Source: Pseudarthrobacter phenanthrenivorans Sphe3
GTDB lineage: Bacteria; Actinomycetota; Actinomycetes; Actinomycetales; Micrococcaceae
DNA: 64,000 nucleotides
Assembly: GCF_000189535.1 (NCBI RefSeq)
Contig: NC_015146.1
Span: 62,001-126,000 of the forward strand
Direction of reading: 5' to 3'
This document shows, piece after piece, positions 45,372 to 53,909 of the stretch. The notes beneath the pieces are model-generated. The model saw only the letters and a program-made list of their open reading frames with translations, was not told where the DNA came from and did not search any database. The first letter of the stretch is position 1. The number at the start of each line of letters is the position of its first letter. The position numbers were made by a program, and so were the translations under genes.

Positions 45372-45536
45372 CACTGCCTGCGAGGTTAGCTGTCGGATTC
45401 GGATGGGAGGCACCCGGCCGCGTTGATGCACGGATGCATCAGGCACGGCTTCACCCCAAGGCCTGCGAGCAGGCCGCTGTTGGGTTCCCCGTCTCTGCCG
45501 GACGATTTTGCGAACGGATCCTGAGGCAGCGGCAGA
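45372..45536 (-). promoter_or_regulatory. ydaO-type c-di-AMP riboswitch
   Basis: On the minus strand the leader contains, in order, the conserved words ACGGGGAACCCA, GGCCTT followed by GGGGTGAAGCC, and near the 3' end CCGAATCCGACAGCTAACCT with CGCAGGC, then the start codon of the NlpC/P60 gene 15 bp on. These match the ydaO/yuaA consensus blocks and order. In other bacteria this riboswitch turns off wall-hydrolase genes when c-di-AMP is high. Confidence 0.88.
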
Positions 45537-45843
45537 GTTAGGCAAGTCTGCTCAGGAGTGCCGCATTCGGAGAAACCGGCACGGTTTTAGACCGTACGGC
45601 ACAACAGCAACGTTTGTCACATTTCCATAACGGCACCTCCTGTGCTCTTGATGGGATGGCCGCCGGGTCCATTGACCTCCGGACCTGCAGCAGGAGGCAT
45701 GACCGTTACGCTGAAGGAGTGTGTGCCTCCAGAATCGCAAACCTTGCCCCCGCGCCCGTCCGGTCGGTCACGGCCTCTGACCGGAGCCAGTGCCGCGCGT
45801 TGCGGGAATTGGCCGAAGCGGCAGCCCAGGGCCAGGGCAGGCT

Positions 45844-46704
45844 ATGACATACCGTTTCCTTTTCACCCGTCGCTGGGTCGGCTTCCTGCTTCTGGCCGCC
45901 ATGGTTGCCGCAGCGTGCGCCGGGCTAAGTAAGTGGCAGATGGACCGCAGAAATCAGGCCGTCGCTGAAATCCGCCGCGTCCAGGACAATTACGACAAGA
46001 ATCCCGTGCCGTTCGCAGTTGCCAAGCAGTATTTCGAAACCGCCGATCCTGAGGTGAAGTGGAGCACCGTTTCAATCACCGGCCAGTACCTGACACAGGA
46101 TCAAAGGATTGTCAGGAACAGGCCACAAAATTCGGCACCAGGGTATGAGGTCCTGGTTCCGTTCCGGGTTGCCTCCGGGGAGACCATCGTCGTGAACAGG
46201 GGATGGCTGCCGATCGGCAACGCCAGGGCCGGGTACCCGGACCTTGTTCCGGACCCGCCGGCTGGAAACGTCCAGGTGGTCGTCCGGCTGAAACCCTCCG
46301 AACCGGAACTGGATGGACGGACAGCCCCGGAGGGACAGCTACCCAGTATCGCCCTGCCCGCCTACGCCCGGCAACTCAGTTACCCACTGCTGACGGGCAG
46401 TTACGGGCTGATGGCAGCGGAATCGCCGGGTCGCAACGTGGCACCGGCGCAGCTCTCCGCACCAGCCGTGCAGGAAGGATCAAACCTTTCCTACGCGCTG
46501 CAGTGGCTGACCTTCGGAATCCTTGCCTTCGTCGGCTTTGGGTACACCGCCCGGCAGCAGGCCCGTATCGCACGGGAAGAACGTGAAGACCAGGCCGAGG
46601 ACCCCTCTGAGGCGGTCCTGGAGGCCCGCCGGGAAAGCCGGGCCGGCAAGCGCAACAGCTCCGACGAGGAAGAAGACGCCATCCTGGACCGTATGGGCAT
46701 CTAG
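45844..46704 (+). CDS. SURF1-family cytochrome oxidase assembly protein
   Basis: A 286-residue protein with an N-terminal membrane helix (WVGFLLLAAMVAAACAGL), the SURF1 motif LSKWQMDRRNQ, an extracytoplasmic domain with VNRGWLPIG, and a second helix (YALQWLTFGILAFVGFGY). A charged cytoplasmic tail follows. SURF1 proteins help insert heme a into cytochrome c oxidase. The ATG at 45844 begins the usual family start. It sits in a copper/oxidase-assembly neighbourhood with CtaG- and CcdA-like genes. Confidence 0.85.
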   Translation: MTYRFLFTRRWVGFLLLAAMVAAACAGLSKWQMDRRNQAVAEIRRVQDNYDKNPVPFAVAKQYFETADPEVKWSTVSITGQYLTQDQRIVRNRPQNSAPGYEVLVPFRVASGETIVVNRGWLPIGNARAGYPDLVPDPPAGNVQVVVRLKPSEPELDGRTAPEGQLPSIALPAYARQLSYPLLTGSYGLMAAESPGRNVAPAQLSAPAVQEGSNLSYALQWLTFGILAFVGFGYTARQQARIAREEREDQAEDPSEAVLEARRESRAGKRNSSDEEEDAILDRMGI

Positions 46705-46749
46705 GGATTCATGCTTTCGCGGCAGGGGTTGGCCGACCTTTTACATTGA

Positions 46750-46765
46750 TACATCCTGGAATGTA
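46750..46765 (+). promoter_or_regulatory. Candidate operator of the CmtR-like regulator
   Basis: An inverted repeat TACAT-CCTGGA-ATGTA lies 12 bp before the start of the ArsR-family gene at 46777, a common operator position for self-regulated ArsR/CmtR proteins. Confidence 0.5.
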
Positions 46766-46776
46766 CTCTCGAAGGT

Positions 46777-47103
46777 ATGGAAACCCTCACGCACGCCCCG
46801 GTGCTCGCGCGCTTCGGCTACGCGGTCTCTGATCCGACCAGGGCCAGGATCCTGCTGGCTCTGGCTGACGCGCCCGCCTACCCGTCCGACTTGGCAGACA
46901 CCCTCTCGGTCTCGCGGCAAAGCATGTCCAATCACCTGACCTGCCTGCGCGGCTGCGGTCTGGTCGTGGCTGTTCCGGACGGGCGCCGGACCCGGTATGA
47001 ACTGGCCGACGCCCGGCTGGGCCACGCGATCAGGGATCTGCTAGGTGTGGTGCTGGCCGTTGACCCGGCCTGCTGCGCTCCGGACGGGACGTGCGTGGCA
47101 TGA
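46777..47103 (+). CDS. ArsR/SmtB-family metal sensor (CmtR-like)
   Basis: A 108-residue winged-HTH repressor. The recognition region is LSVSRQSMSNHLTCLRGCGL and the wing is VPDGRRTRYELAD. Cys residues in HLTCLRGCGLV and the C-terminal CCAPDGTC match the Cd/Pb-site arrangement of CmtR. The stop overlaps the start of the cation exporter gene (ATGA), so it most likely represses this exporter until Cd, Pb or Zn binds. It is paralogous to 51833-52237. Confidence 0.87.
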   Translation: METLTHAPVLARFGYAVSDPTRARILLALADAPAYPSDLADTLSVSRQSMSNHLTCLRGCGLVVAVPDGRRTRYELADARLGHAIRDLLGVVLAVDPACCAPDGTCVA

Positions 47104-47936
47104 GCGCAACACTCCAGCCTGCGCCGATGACACAGCGCCGCGCAGTCCTGAGTCGGCGCATTCGACTCTTCGCGGCCGCGACCATCACGTACAACGTCAT
47201 TGAGGCCGTCGTGGCCCTGTGGGCCGGGAACGTCGCGGACTCCTCGGCGCTGATCGGCTTCGGTCTGGACTCGGTGATCGAGGTCGCCTCCGCGGTCGCC
47301 TTGTCCTGGCAGTTCTCCGCCAAGGATCCCGAGCGGCGCGAACACCTCACGCTGCGGATCATCGCGTTCTCCTTCTTCACCCTGGCCCTGTTCGTTACCG
47401 TGGATTCGGTCCGGTCCCTGACCGGGGGCGGGGAAGCGCAGCACTCGACCCCGGGCATCGTGATCGCCGCCCTGTCCCTGGCGATCATGCCGGTCTTGTC
47501 CTGGGCGCAGCGCCGCGCCGGCCGGGAACTGGGGTCCCGGACCGCGGTGGCAGATTCCAAACAGACCCTGCTCTGCACGTACCTTTCCGCGGTCCTGCTG
47601 GTAGGCCTGGTCCTGAACAGCACCCTGGGCTGGTGGTGGGCCGATGCCGGAGCCGCGCTGGTGATCGCCGCGATCGCCGTCCGCGAAGGCATCAACGCCT
47701 GGAAGGGTGATGTCTGCTGCACCGTCCCCGGCGCCGACGCCCACCACGACGACTGCTGCGCACCCTCCACGAAATCGGGCAAGGACTCTGTTGCTGCCGT
47801 TACCACCTCCCCTACGGGCGGTTCTTCGGCAGCGGCAACACCAGCTGCGGCGTGCTGTGAGGGTTGCGGGTCAGAGCCGGTGATTCAGCCCGGGCCCGGC
47901 AGTATGGCCCTTCCCTTGGTGCGCCGGGACGACTGA
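47100..47936 (+). CDS. Cation diffusion facilitator-type metal exporter with Cys-rich tail
   Basis: A 278-residue membrane protein with about six hydrophobic segments. The CDF signature region is SALIGFGLDSVIEVASAVAL, with a second metal-site helix VADSKQTLLCTYLSAVLL. The C-terminal tail is cysteine- and histidine-rich (DVCCTVPGADAHHDDCC; ACCEGCG), suggesting metal capture. ATG 47100 overlaps the regulator stop. The transported ion is probably Cd, Pb or Zn, judging from the regulator type. Confidence 0.82.
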   Translation: MSATLQPAPMTQRRAVLSRRIRLFAAATITYNVIEAVVALWAGNVADSSALIGFGLDSVIEVASAVALSWQFSAKDPERREHLTLRIIAFSFFTLALFVTVDSVRSLTGGGEAQHSTPGIVIAALSLAIMPVLSWAQRRAGRELGSRTAVADSKQTLLCTYLSAVLLVGLVLNSTLGWWWADAGAALVIAAIAVREGINAWKGDVCCTVPGADAHHDDCCAPSTKSGKDSVAAVTTSPTGGSSAAATPAAACCEGCGSEPVIQPGPGSMALPLVRRDD

Positions 47937-47939
47937 GCA

Positions 47940-48254
47940 GTGTCCTTTGAACTGCGCACGACACCGGGTTGCCCGAATTCCTCGCCGGCGCTGGAGCTTT
48001 TCCATGCTGCGCTGCGGGCAGAAGGTCTTGACCCCGGCCTCGTGACGGTCCTGGAACTGACCTCCGAGGCCGAAGCCGCTGCCCTCCAGTTCCATGGCTC
48101 CCCGTCATTCATCAGCGACGGGCGGGACCTGTTTCCTTCCGCGGCAGGAACCGGTCTCAGCTGCCGGGTCTATCCGACCGGCAGTGGCCTGTCCGGTCTG
48201 CCGTCCCTTGAGTCACTTCGCACCGGCGTCCGCGGCCCGGGGGCGGCCGCGTGA
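47940..48254 (+). CDS. Small thioredoxin-like protein, unknown function
   Basis: A 104-residue protein with a beta-alpha-beta start (FELRTTPGCPNSSPALELF) and FHGSPSFISDGRDLFP, the cis-Pro region of thioredoxin/glutaredoxin folds. The CxxC is reduced to a single Cys (GCPN); a second Cys occurs late (LSCRVYP). It starts with GTG 3 bp after the exporter stop and ends with a 4-bp overlap into lspA. Similar small proteins accompany mercury or other metal genes; a thiol or metal-binding role is possible but not shown. Confidence 0.6.
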   Translation: MSFELRTTPGCPNSSPALELFHAALRAEGLDPGLVTVLELTSEAEAAALQFHGSPSFISDGRDLFPSAAGTGLSCRVYPTGSGLSGLPSLESLRTGVRGPGAAA

Positions 48255-48745
48255 ACGGTCTGATGACAGGGCAGGCCCGGTCCGCCCGTCGCCTGCTGGC
48301 ATTCTCGGCGGCCGCCCTGGCCGTGCTGGACCTGCTGGTCAAGTTCGTTGTACTGCAGGCGCTGGGCCACGGCAGTCACGGCAGCGCCCTGGACTTCGGC
48401 TTGTTGAACGTTCGGGTCGCTTACAACACCGGGGTTTCCTTCGGCCTCGGGGCCTCGCTGCCGCCATGGACGGTTGCCGCGGCCACAGCCGTACTCGTTG
48501 TTGTGCTGGCCGTGTTTTTGTTCCGGTCCGCCCCGCAACGGACGGCTCCGTCACGGGCCGGCGCAGCCCTTCTGCTCGGCGGCGCGCTCGGGAACCTCGT
48601 GGACCGGCTGGACGGGGCAGGAGTCGTTGATTACCTGCACACCGGCTGGTTCCCCACGTTCAATCTGGCCGACGTTTTCGTTGTGGCCGGGGCCGGGCTG
48701 CTGATCCTGGGATCTGTGACCGGCCCGGCAAAGAAAGGAACCTGA
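48251..48745 (+). CDS. lspA: Lipoprotein signal peptidase (signal peptidase II)
   Basis: A 164-residue protein with four membrane helices. The catalytic aspartates appear in GNLVDRLDG and FNLADVFV, and an early VRVAYNTGVSFGLG matches the family N-x-G-x-S/A-F block. It cleaves prolipoproteins at the lipobox Cys. It starts with GTG overlapping the previous stop. Plasmid-borne lspA copies often travel with metal-resistance genes. The host will have its own chromosomal lspA, so this is an extra copy. Confidence 0.9.
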   Translation: MNGLMTGQARSARRLLAFSAAALAVLDLLVKFVVLQALGHGSHGSALDFGLLNVRVAYNTGVSFGLGASLPPWTVAAATAVLVVVLAVFLFRSAPQRTAPSRAGAALLLGGALGNLVDRLDGAGVVDYLHTGWFPTFNLADVFVVAGAGLLILGSVTGPAKKGT

Positions 48746-48749
48746 ACGG

Positions 48750-49499
48750 GTGGACATCGGTGAATTCTTTGCCTCGACCGTGTTCTCCGGGGCACTGGTC
48801 CTGGCACTGCCCTTGGCCGCAATTGCGGGGCTGGTGTCGTTTCTCTCGCCCTGCATCCTGCCGCTGGTCCCGGGCTACCTGGGCTACGTCTCCGGCCTGA
48901 CCGACCCGCGACAGCCCCACAACCGGCGACGGGTGCTGACCGGTGTCGGCCTCTTCATTCTCGGTTTCGGCGCGGTCTTCACCCTCTACGGTGCCGCCTT
49001 CGGCGCCGTCGGATCATGGCTGGTGCGCTGGCAGGACCCGCTGATGAGGATCCTCGGCGTTTTCGTCATCCTGATGGGACTGGTGCTGCTGGGCAGGTTT
49101 TCCTGGCTCCAGCAGACCAAGAAGCTCCGGTCCCCCATCCGCGGGGGCCTGACCGGTGCCCCTTTGCTGGGCGTCGTGTTTGGCCTCGGCTGGACCCCAT
49201 GCATGGGACCGACGCTCAGCGCAGTCCTGAGCCTGAGCGTGACTGCCGGTAACGCCTGGCGCGGCGCCCTGCTGGCCTTCGTCTACTGCCTGGGACTGGG
49301 CATCCCGTTCGCCCTCGTGGCCCTGGGCCTGAACTGGGTATCCCGGGTGCTGAAGGTCGTGCGGGCCCACATCCGCAAGGTGAACATCGCCGGGGCGGTG
49401 ATGCTGGTCGCCCTCGGCGTCCTGATGGTTTCAGGGCTCTGGGTGCAGTGGATCTACCAGCTGCAGAACCTCGCAGGCACGTTCCTGATGCCGGTCTAG
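48750..49499 (+). CDS. ccdA: CcdA-type thiol:disulfide transporter
   Basis: A 249-residue protein with six membrane helices. The redox cysteines are in LSPCILPLVPGYLGYVSG and GWTPCMGPTLSA, one in each pseudo-repeat. CcdA carries reducing power across the membrane for cytochrome c maturation or other thiol proteins. It starts with GTG 4 bp after lspA. The nearby DsbA-like protein (53151-53846) and oxidase-assembly proteins are natural partners. Confidence 0.88.
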   Translation: MDIGEFFASTVFSGALVLALPLAAIAGLVSFLSPCILPLVPGYLGYVSGLTDPRQPHNRRRVLTGVGLFILGFGAVFTLYGAAFGAVGSWLVRWQDPLMRILGVFVILMGLVLLGRFSWLQQTKKLRSPIRGGLTGAPLLGVVFGLGWTPCMGPTLSAVLSLSVTAGNAWRGALLAFVYCLGLGIPFALVALGLNWVSRVLKVVRAHIRKVNIAGAVMLVALGVLMVSGLWVQWIYQLQNLAGTFLMPV

Positions 49500-49671
49500 G
49501 CTGCCGCCCGTCCATGCCGGGGCAACATGGCGCACAGCCTGTCCCCCAACGCCTTGATGGAAGTTCTTCTACAGCCGGTAGAATTAAGAGCGGCGCCGTG
49601 GTGCCTCTCGGACTGCCGCCCGCTCCGGGCATTACCGGCAGTACCCACATAAACAGCTTTAAGGATTCATT

Positions 49672-51747
49672 GTGTCCGCTAGGTCCACGGGAACACCAGC
49701 ACCGAAACTGTGGTGGCTTGCCATTGCCGGCCTGATCGCCATCGCTGTCGTCGTAGCAGCCACCGTGTATGGCAGAGGCGTACTGCCAGCCGAAACACGC
49801 GACCCGGGCGCGCTGGTCAGGTGGGGTTACGGCATCGTCCAGACCATCCACAACATTTCCGCGGCCGCCACGATCGGCGCCCTGGTCTTTGCCGCCTTCA
49901 TCGTCCCGCCAGCGCTGTCACCGCCGCGGCGAAGCAAGCCGTCCGGCCGGGACACGGAGACTGGCGCCCCCGAACACCCTGCCTTCACCCGCATCATGCT
50001 GCTGGCCTCTGTTGCCAGCATCCTCTGGACCTTCTCGGCGCTGGCCGTCATCGTGTTCAGCTTCGCCGACATCGCCGGAATCCCGATCTCAGGCAGCTCC
50101 CAGTTCGCTTCCCAGCTGGGGTCCTACGTGACCGAACTCCCGACCGGCGCGGCCTGGCTGTTGGTGGTGGTCATCGCCGCGACGGTGGCGACGGCGACGT
50201 TCGCGCTCCGCTCCCCCGCAGGGCTTGCCGCGACCGCGGTGCTGGCCATGGGAGGGCTACTGCCGATGATCCTGATCGGCCACGCCGCCGGCGGCACCGA
50301 CCACGAACAAGCCATCAACTCCCTGGGCCTGCACCTGGTGGGTGTCAGCCTGTGGTTCGGAGGCCTGATCGCCCTGGCCGCCGCCGGCACCGCCCTGGGC
50401 AAAGACACTGTGGCCGTCATCAAGCGGTTCTCCACCCTCGCCGGGTTCGCCTTCATCCTCGTCGTTGCCTCCGGGCTGATCAACGCCGCCATCCGCCTTG
50501 ACCTGCCCACCGGGCTCGGATCCCCGTATGGCGTGCTCCTGCTGGCCAAAACGGCCGGCACCCTGATCCTGGGCGGCCTCGGACTCCTGCACCGCACACG
50601 GCTCATCCCCGCCCTGACCGACGCCTCCGGCACCGCGCGGACGGGGCGGTTGTTCTGGCGGCTCATCGTTGTTGAAGTGCTCATCATGGGCGCGGTCAGC
50701 GGACTTGCCGCTGCGCTGAGCCGCACACCTCCTCCGGGCGGGGAGGTAATTGAACCCGCGCTGACGCCGGCGCAAATCCTCACCGGCTACCTCCTCCCCC
50801 CGGAACTGACCCCGGAGCGGTGGTTTACGGTGTGGCGGCCGGACTGGCTCTGGATCGCCGTCGCAATCACCGCCGCCTACCTCTACCTCCGCGCGGCCCG
50901 AACGCTGAACCGGCGCGGCGACAGCTGGCCCTGGATCCGTTCCGTCCTGTGGCTCATCGGCCTGGCCGCCCTGGTGTTCTTCACCTCCGGCGGCCCCTCG
51001 GTCTACGGGCGGGTGCTGTTCAGCGCCCACATGCTCGACCACATGGCCCTGACCATGATCGTCCCGGTGTTCCTGGTCCTCGGCGCCCCGGTCACCCTGG
51101 CCCTCCGAACCCTGAAGCCGCGGCACGACGGCACCCGGGGCCCGCGGGAATGGGTCATGGCCCTGGTGCACTCCCCGGCAGCGGCCATAGTGACCCACCC
51201 GCTCTTCGTCGCAGCGAACTTCGCCGGCTCCATCGTGCTGTTCTACTACTCCGATGCCTTTGGCTTCGCACTGCGCGAACACGCCGGGCACGAACTGATG
51301 ACGGTCCACTTCGTGATCACCGGCTACCTGTTCGTCCTGTCCATGATCGGCACCGACCCGCTGCCCCGCCGCGCCCCCTACCCGCTGCGGTTGTTGCTGC
51401 TGCTCGCCACGATGGCCTTCCACGCCTTCTTCGGCGTCACCCTAATGGGCTCCACCACGCTGCTGCAGCCGGACTGGTTCACCGGCCTGGGCCGGGACTG
51501 GGGTCTTTCCCCCCTGGCCGACCAGCAGATGGCCGGCGCCATCACCTGGGGCATCGGCGAGGTTCCCACGCTCCTGATCGCGATTGGAGTCGCGATCATG
51601 TGGTCCCGCTCCGATGCACGCGACATGCGCCGCATCGACCGGGCCGCCGACAGGAACCACGACGCCGAGCTGGACGAATACAATGCGATGCTCGCCAAAT
51701 TGGGCGCCAGAACCAACCGCGCCCCAGGCAAACCCGGCCATGACTGA
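49672..51747 (+). CDS. CopD-CtaG fusion membrane protein (copper import/oxidase assembly)
   Basis: A 691-residue polytopic protein. The N-terminal half (to about residue 360) is CopD-like with an early periplasmic His (VQTIHNISAAATIGALVFAA). The C-terminal part is a caa3_CtaG domain with His motifs FSAHMLDHMALTMIVPVFLV and MTVHFVITGY. CopD is linked to copper uptake with CopC (encoded at 54619-55230), and CtaG to copper delivery to cytochrome oxidase. The start is the GTG at 49672. The fusion is common in actinobacteria. Confidence 0.87.
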   Translation: MSARSTGTPAPKLWWLAIAGLIAIAVVVAATVYGRGVLPAETRDPGALVRWGYGIVQTIHNISAAATIGALVFAAFIVPPALSPPRRSKPSGRDTETGAPEHPAFTRIMLLASVASILWTFSALAVIVFSFADIAGIPISGSSQFASQLGSYVTELPTGAAWLLVVVIAATVATATFALRSPAGLAATAVLAMGGLLPMILIGHAAGGTDHEQAINSLGLHLVGVSLWFGGLIALAAAGTALGKDTVAVIKRFSTLAGFAFILVVASGLINAAIRLDLPTGLGSPYGVLLLAKTAGTLILGGLGLLHRTRLIPALTDASGTARTGRLFWRLIVVEVLIMGAVSGLAAALSRTPPPGGEVIEPALTPAQILTGYLLPPELTPERWFTVWRPDWLWIAVAITAAYLYLRAARTLNRRGDSWPWIRSVLWLIGLAALVFFTSGGPSVYGRVLFSAHMLDHMALTMIVPVFLVLGAPVTLALRTLKPRHDGTRGPREWVMALVHSPAAAIVTHPLFVAANFAGSIVLFYYSDAFGFALREHAGHELMTVHFVITGYLFVLSMIGTDPLPRRAPYPLRLLLLLATMAFHAFFGVTLMGSTTLLQPDWFTGLGRDWGLSPLADQQMAGAITWGIGEVPTLLIAIGVAIMWSRSDARDMRRIDRAADRNHDAELDEYNAMLAKLGARTNRAPGKPGHD

Positions 51748-51789
51748 ATCCACCGCAGCCCCGCTGCAATCCATGCGGCCGCACGTTAA

Positions 51790-51821
51790 TACAGAACTAG
51801 CTGAATCCATTGATTTCTGTA
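51790..51821 (+). promoter_or_regulatory. Candidate ArsR-family operator
   Basis: Perfect 7-bp arms TACAGAA (51790-51796) and TTCTGTA (51815-51821) stand 11 bp upstream of the regulator start at 51833. Confidence 0.55.
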
Positions 51822-51832
51822 TCATTGGGCGT

Positions 51833-52237
51833 ATGCGTATCCTTTCCCCGATCGAAGTCCTGGCCCGCTTCGGCAGGGCTCTTGGTGATCCGACCCGGGC
51901 CGCGATCCTGATGGAGTTGCGGACCGGCCCCGCGTTCCCGTCTGATCTCGCCGAGCAGATCGGGGTGAGCCGGCAGATCCTGTCCAATCACCTGGCCTGC
52001 CTTCGGGACTGCGGGCTCGTCGCAGCCGAACCGGACGGGCGGCGCGTCCGCTACGAGCTCTCCGACGGCAGGCTCAGGCACGCCCTCGATGATCTGCTCT
52101 CCACCATCCTCACCGTTGACGCCGTCTGCACCTGCCCTGACCCCGAATGCGAACAAGCAGCCGATGCCCCCGCCCCAGATGCACAAGCGGCTCCGGCAGC
52201 CCCTGCCGTGCCGGGTCCGATAGGAGTCCAGGCATGA
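51833..52237 (+). CDS. ArsR/SmtB-family metal sensor (paralog of 46777-47103)
   Basis: A 134-residue winged-HTH repressor with GVSRQILSNHLACLRDCGLV, wing EPDGRRVRYELSDGRL, and C-terminal cysteines CTCPDPEC followed by an Ala/Pro-rich tail. The Cys pair in HLACLRDC and the later CTC are a CmtR-like site. ATG 52234 of the next gene overlaps its stop, so it most likely controls that CDF exporter through the operator at 51790-51821. Confidence 0.87.
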   Translation: MRILSPIEVLARFGRALGDPTRAAILMELRTGPAFPSDLAEQIGVSRQILSNHLACLRDCGLVAAEPDGRRVRYELSDGRLRHALDDLLSTILTVDAVCTCPDPECEQAADAPAPDAQAAPAAPAVPGPIGVQA

Positions 52238-53151
52238 GCGGGCACAGCCACGACCACGCCGGAAGCGGAGCCGGCCAGCGCGGAAAGCTGATTATCGTCT
52301 TCGCGATCACCTTCGCGGTGATGGTGGCGGAAATCGTCGGCGCGTTGCTCACCGGGAGCCTGGCGCTGCTGGCGGACGCCGGGCACATGTTCACTGACTC
52401 GGCAGGGTTGCTGATCGCGTTGATCGCCGCGTCGCTGGCGCTGAAACCGGCGACGCTGAAACGCACCTGGGGCTACAAACGCGCCGAAATCATCGCCGCG
52501 GCGTTCCAGGCTGCCCTGCTGCTGGGCGTCGGCGGCTTTGTCATCGTCGAAGGTATCCGCAGGTTCTTCGAACCCCCGGAAATCGCCGGGTCAACCATGC
52601 TCTGGTTCGGTGTCATCGGCCTGGCGGGCAATGCCGTCGGCCTGATCGTCCTCGCCTCCGGCCGGAACCATAATTTCAACATGAAAGCGGCCTTCCTGGA
52701 GGTCCTTAACGACGCCCTGGGCTCCGTTGCCGTCATCGTCGCCGCGATCGTCATTGCACTCACGGGCTGGGTCCAGGCTGACGCCGTCGTGTCGCTGCTC
52801 ATCGGCGTGCTGATCATCCCCCGCACCCTGAAGCTGCTCCGGGACACCGTGAACGTCCTGATGGAAAACGCCCCCGCCGGGCTGGACCTGGGCGACGTAC
52901 GCGACCACATCCTGGCCCTGCCCCACGTCATCGACGTCCACGACCTGCACGCGTCCCTCGTCGGCTCGGGCACCCCTGTGCTCTCGGCCCACGTCACCGT
53001 CGAAGACGGCTGCATGACCGATGGGCACGCGGCGACGATCCTGGCTGACCTGCAGCGCTGCGTCGCCGAACACTTCGACGTCAGCGTCGAACACTCCACC
53101 TTCCAGATCGAACCAGCCTCCCACCGCGACCAGGAAAGCATCCACCACTGA
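52234..53151 (+). CDS. Cation diffusion facilitator (CzcD/ZitB-type exporter)
   Basis: A 305-residue CDF protein. A short His-rich N-terminus (SGHSHDHAG) precedes six membrane helices with the metal-site residues in LLADAGHMFTDSAGLL and AAFLEVLNDALGSVAV. A cytoplasmic C-terminal domain (VIDVHDLHASLVGSG; LSAHVTVEDGC) follows. It exports Zn, Cd or Co by proton antiport. It is translationally coupled to the ArsR-type sensor and to the following DsbA-like gene (stop and start share a base). Confidence 0.9.
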   Translation: MSGHSHDHAGSGAGQRGKLIIVFAITFAVMVAEIVGALLTGSLALLADAGHMFTDSAGLLIALIAASLALKPATLKRTWGYKRAEIIAAAFQAALLLGVGGFVIVEGIRRFFEPPEIAGSTMLWFGVIGLAGNAVGLIVLASGRNHNFNMKAAFLEVLNDALGSVAVIVAAIVIALTGWVQADAVVSLLIGVLIIPRTLKLLRDTVNVLMENAPAGLDLGDVRDHILALPHVIDVHDLHASLVGSGTPVLSAHVTVEDGCMTDGHAATILADLQRCVAEHFDVSVEHSTFQIEPASHRDQESIHH

Positions 53152-53846
53152 TGTCACAGACAAAAACCACACCCGCCAAGACCACAACGGGCGCGGCCAG
53201 GAAGGCCCGCCTTGTCATCTGGATCCTGCTGGGCGCCATCGTGGCCGCCGGCGCGATCTGGTACGCCGTGTTCACCCTGAACAAGCCGGAGCCCGCGGCG
53301 GTGCAGCCCGCGGCCGAGGTGGAGCTGGTCCTCGAGAACAGCCACCGCGTGACCTCCCCGAGCACCGAAAAGGCCCAGTTGGTCGAGTTCCTCGACTTTG
53401 AATGCGAGGCCTGCCGGGCGGCGGAACCGGTCGTCGCGGAACTCAAGGCCGAATTCGGTGACGAGGTCACCTTCATCCACCGCTACTTCCCCCTCCCGGG
53501 GCACAAAAACTCCGGCCAGGCCGCGCTGGCTGTGGAAGCGGCCGCGCAGCAGGGCAAGTACGAACAGATGTACGCCAAAATGTTTGAAACCCAGCCCCAG
53601 TGGGGCGAAAAGCAGGAGTTCCAGAACGCCCTTTTCAGGACATTCGCCGAGGAACTCGGCCTGGACATGGAACAGTACGATGTCACCGTCGCTGCCGAAG
53701 AAACCAAGGAACGGATCCGCAAGGACATCGCCGACGGCAAAGCACTCGGCGTGACCGGGACCCCGACGTTCTTCCTCAACGGCGAAAAACTTACCCTGAA
53801 TTCCGTGGAGGAATTCCGCCAGAAACTCGCTGACGCCACAAAGTAG
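53151..53846 (+). CDS. Membrane-anchored DsbA-like thioredoxin
   Basis: A 231-residue protein with one N-terminal membrane helix (LVIWILLGAIVAAGAIWYAV), then a DsbA/thioredoxin_4 domain with the redox motif CEAC (EFLDFECEACRAAEP) and the cis-Pro loop GVTGTPTFFLNG. It is an extracytoplasmic thiol oxidoreductase. It could act with CcdA (48750-49499) in redox control of copper-binding or cytochrome proteins. Confidence 0.87.
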   Translation: MSQTKTTPAKTTTGAARKARLVIWILLGAIVAAGAIWYAVFTLNKPEPAAVQPAAEVELVLENSHRVTSPSTEKAQLVEFLDFECEACRAAEPVVAELKAEFGDEVTFIHRYFPLPGHKNSGQAALAVEAAAQQGKYEQMYAKMFETQPQWGEKQEFQNALFRTFAEELGLDMEQYDVTVAAEETKERIRKDIADGKALGVTGTPTFFLNGEKLTLNSVEEFRQKLADATK

Positions 53847-53909
53847 AACCAAGACCTCGCCCAGGCGGACACCTTGGCGACAGTCTCTGCCGGAAGGAGC
53901 GGTGCGCCC

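Noticed and set aside
50257..51423. Long minus-strand open frame opposite the CopD-CtaG gene
   Set aside because: Composition is Gly/Gln/Arg-rich without domains; it mirrors a well-supported membrane protein gene on the plus strand.
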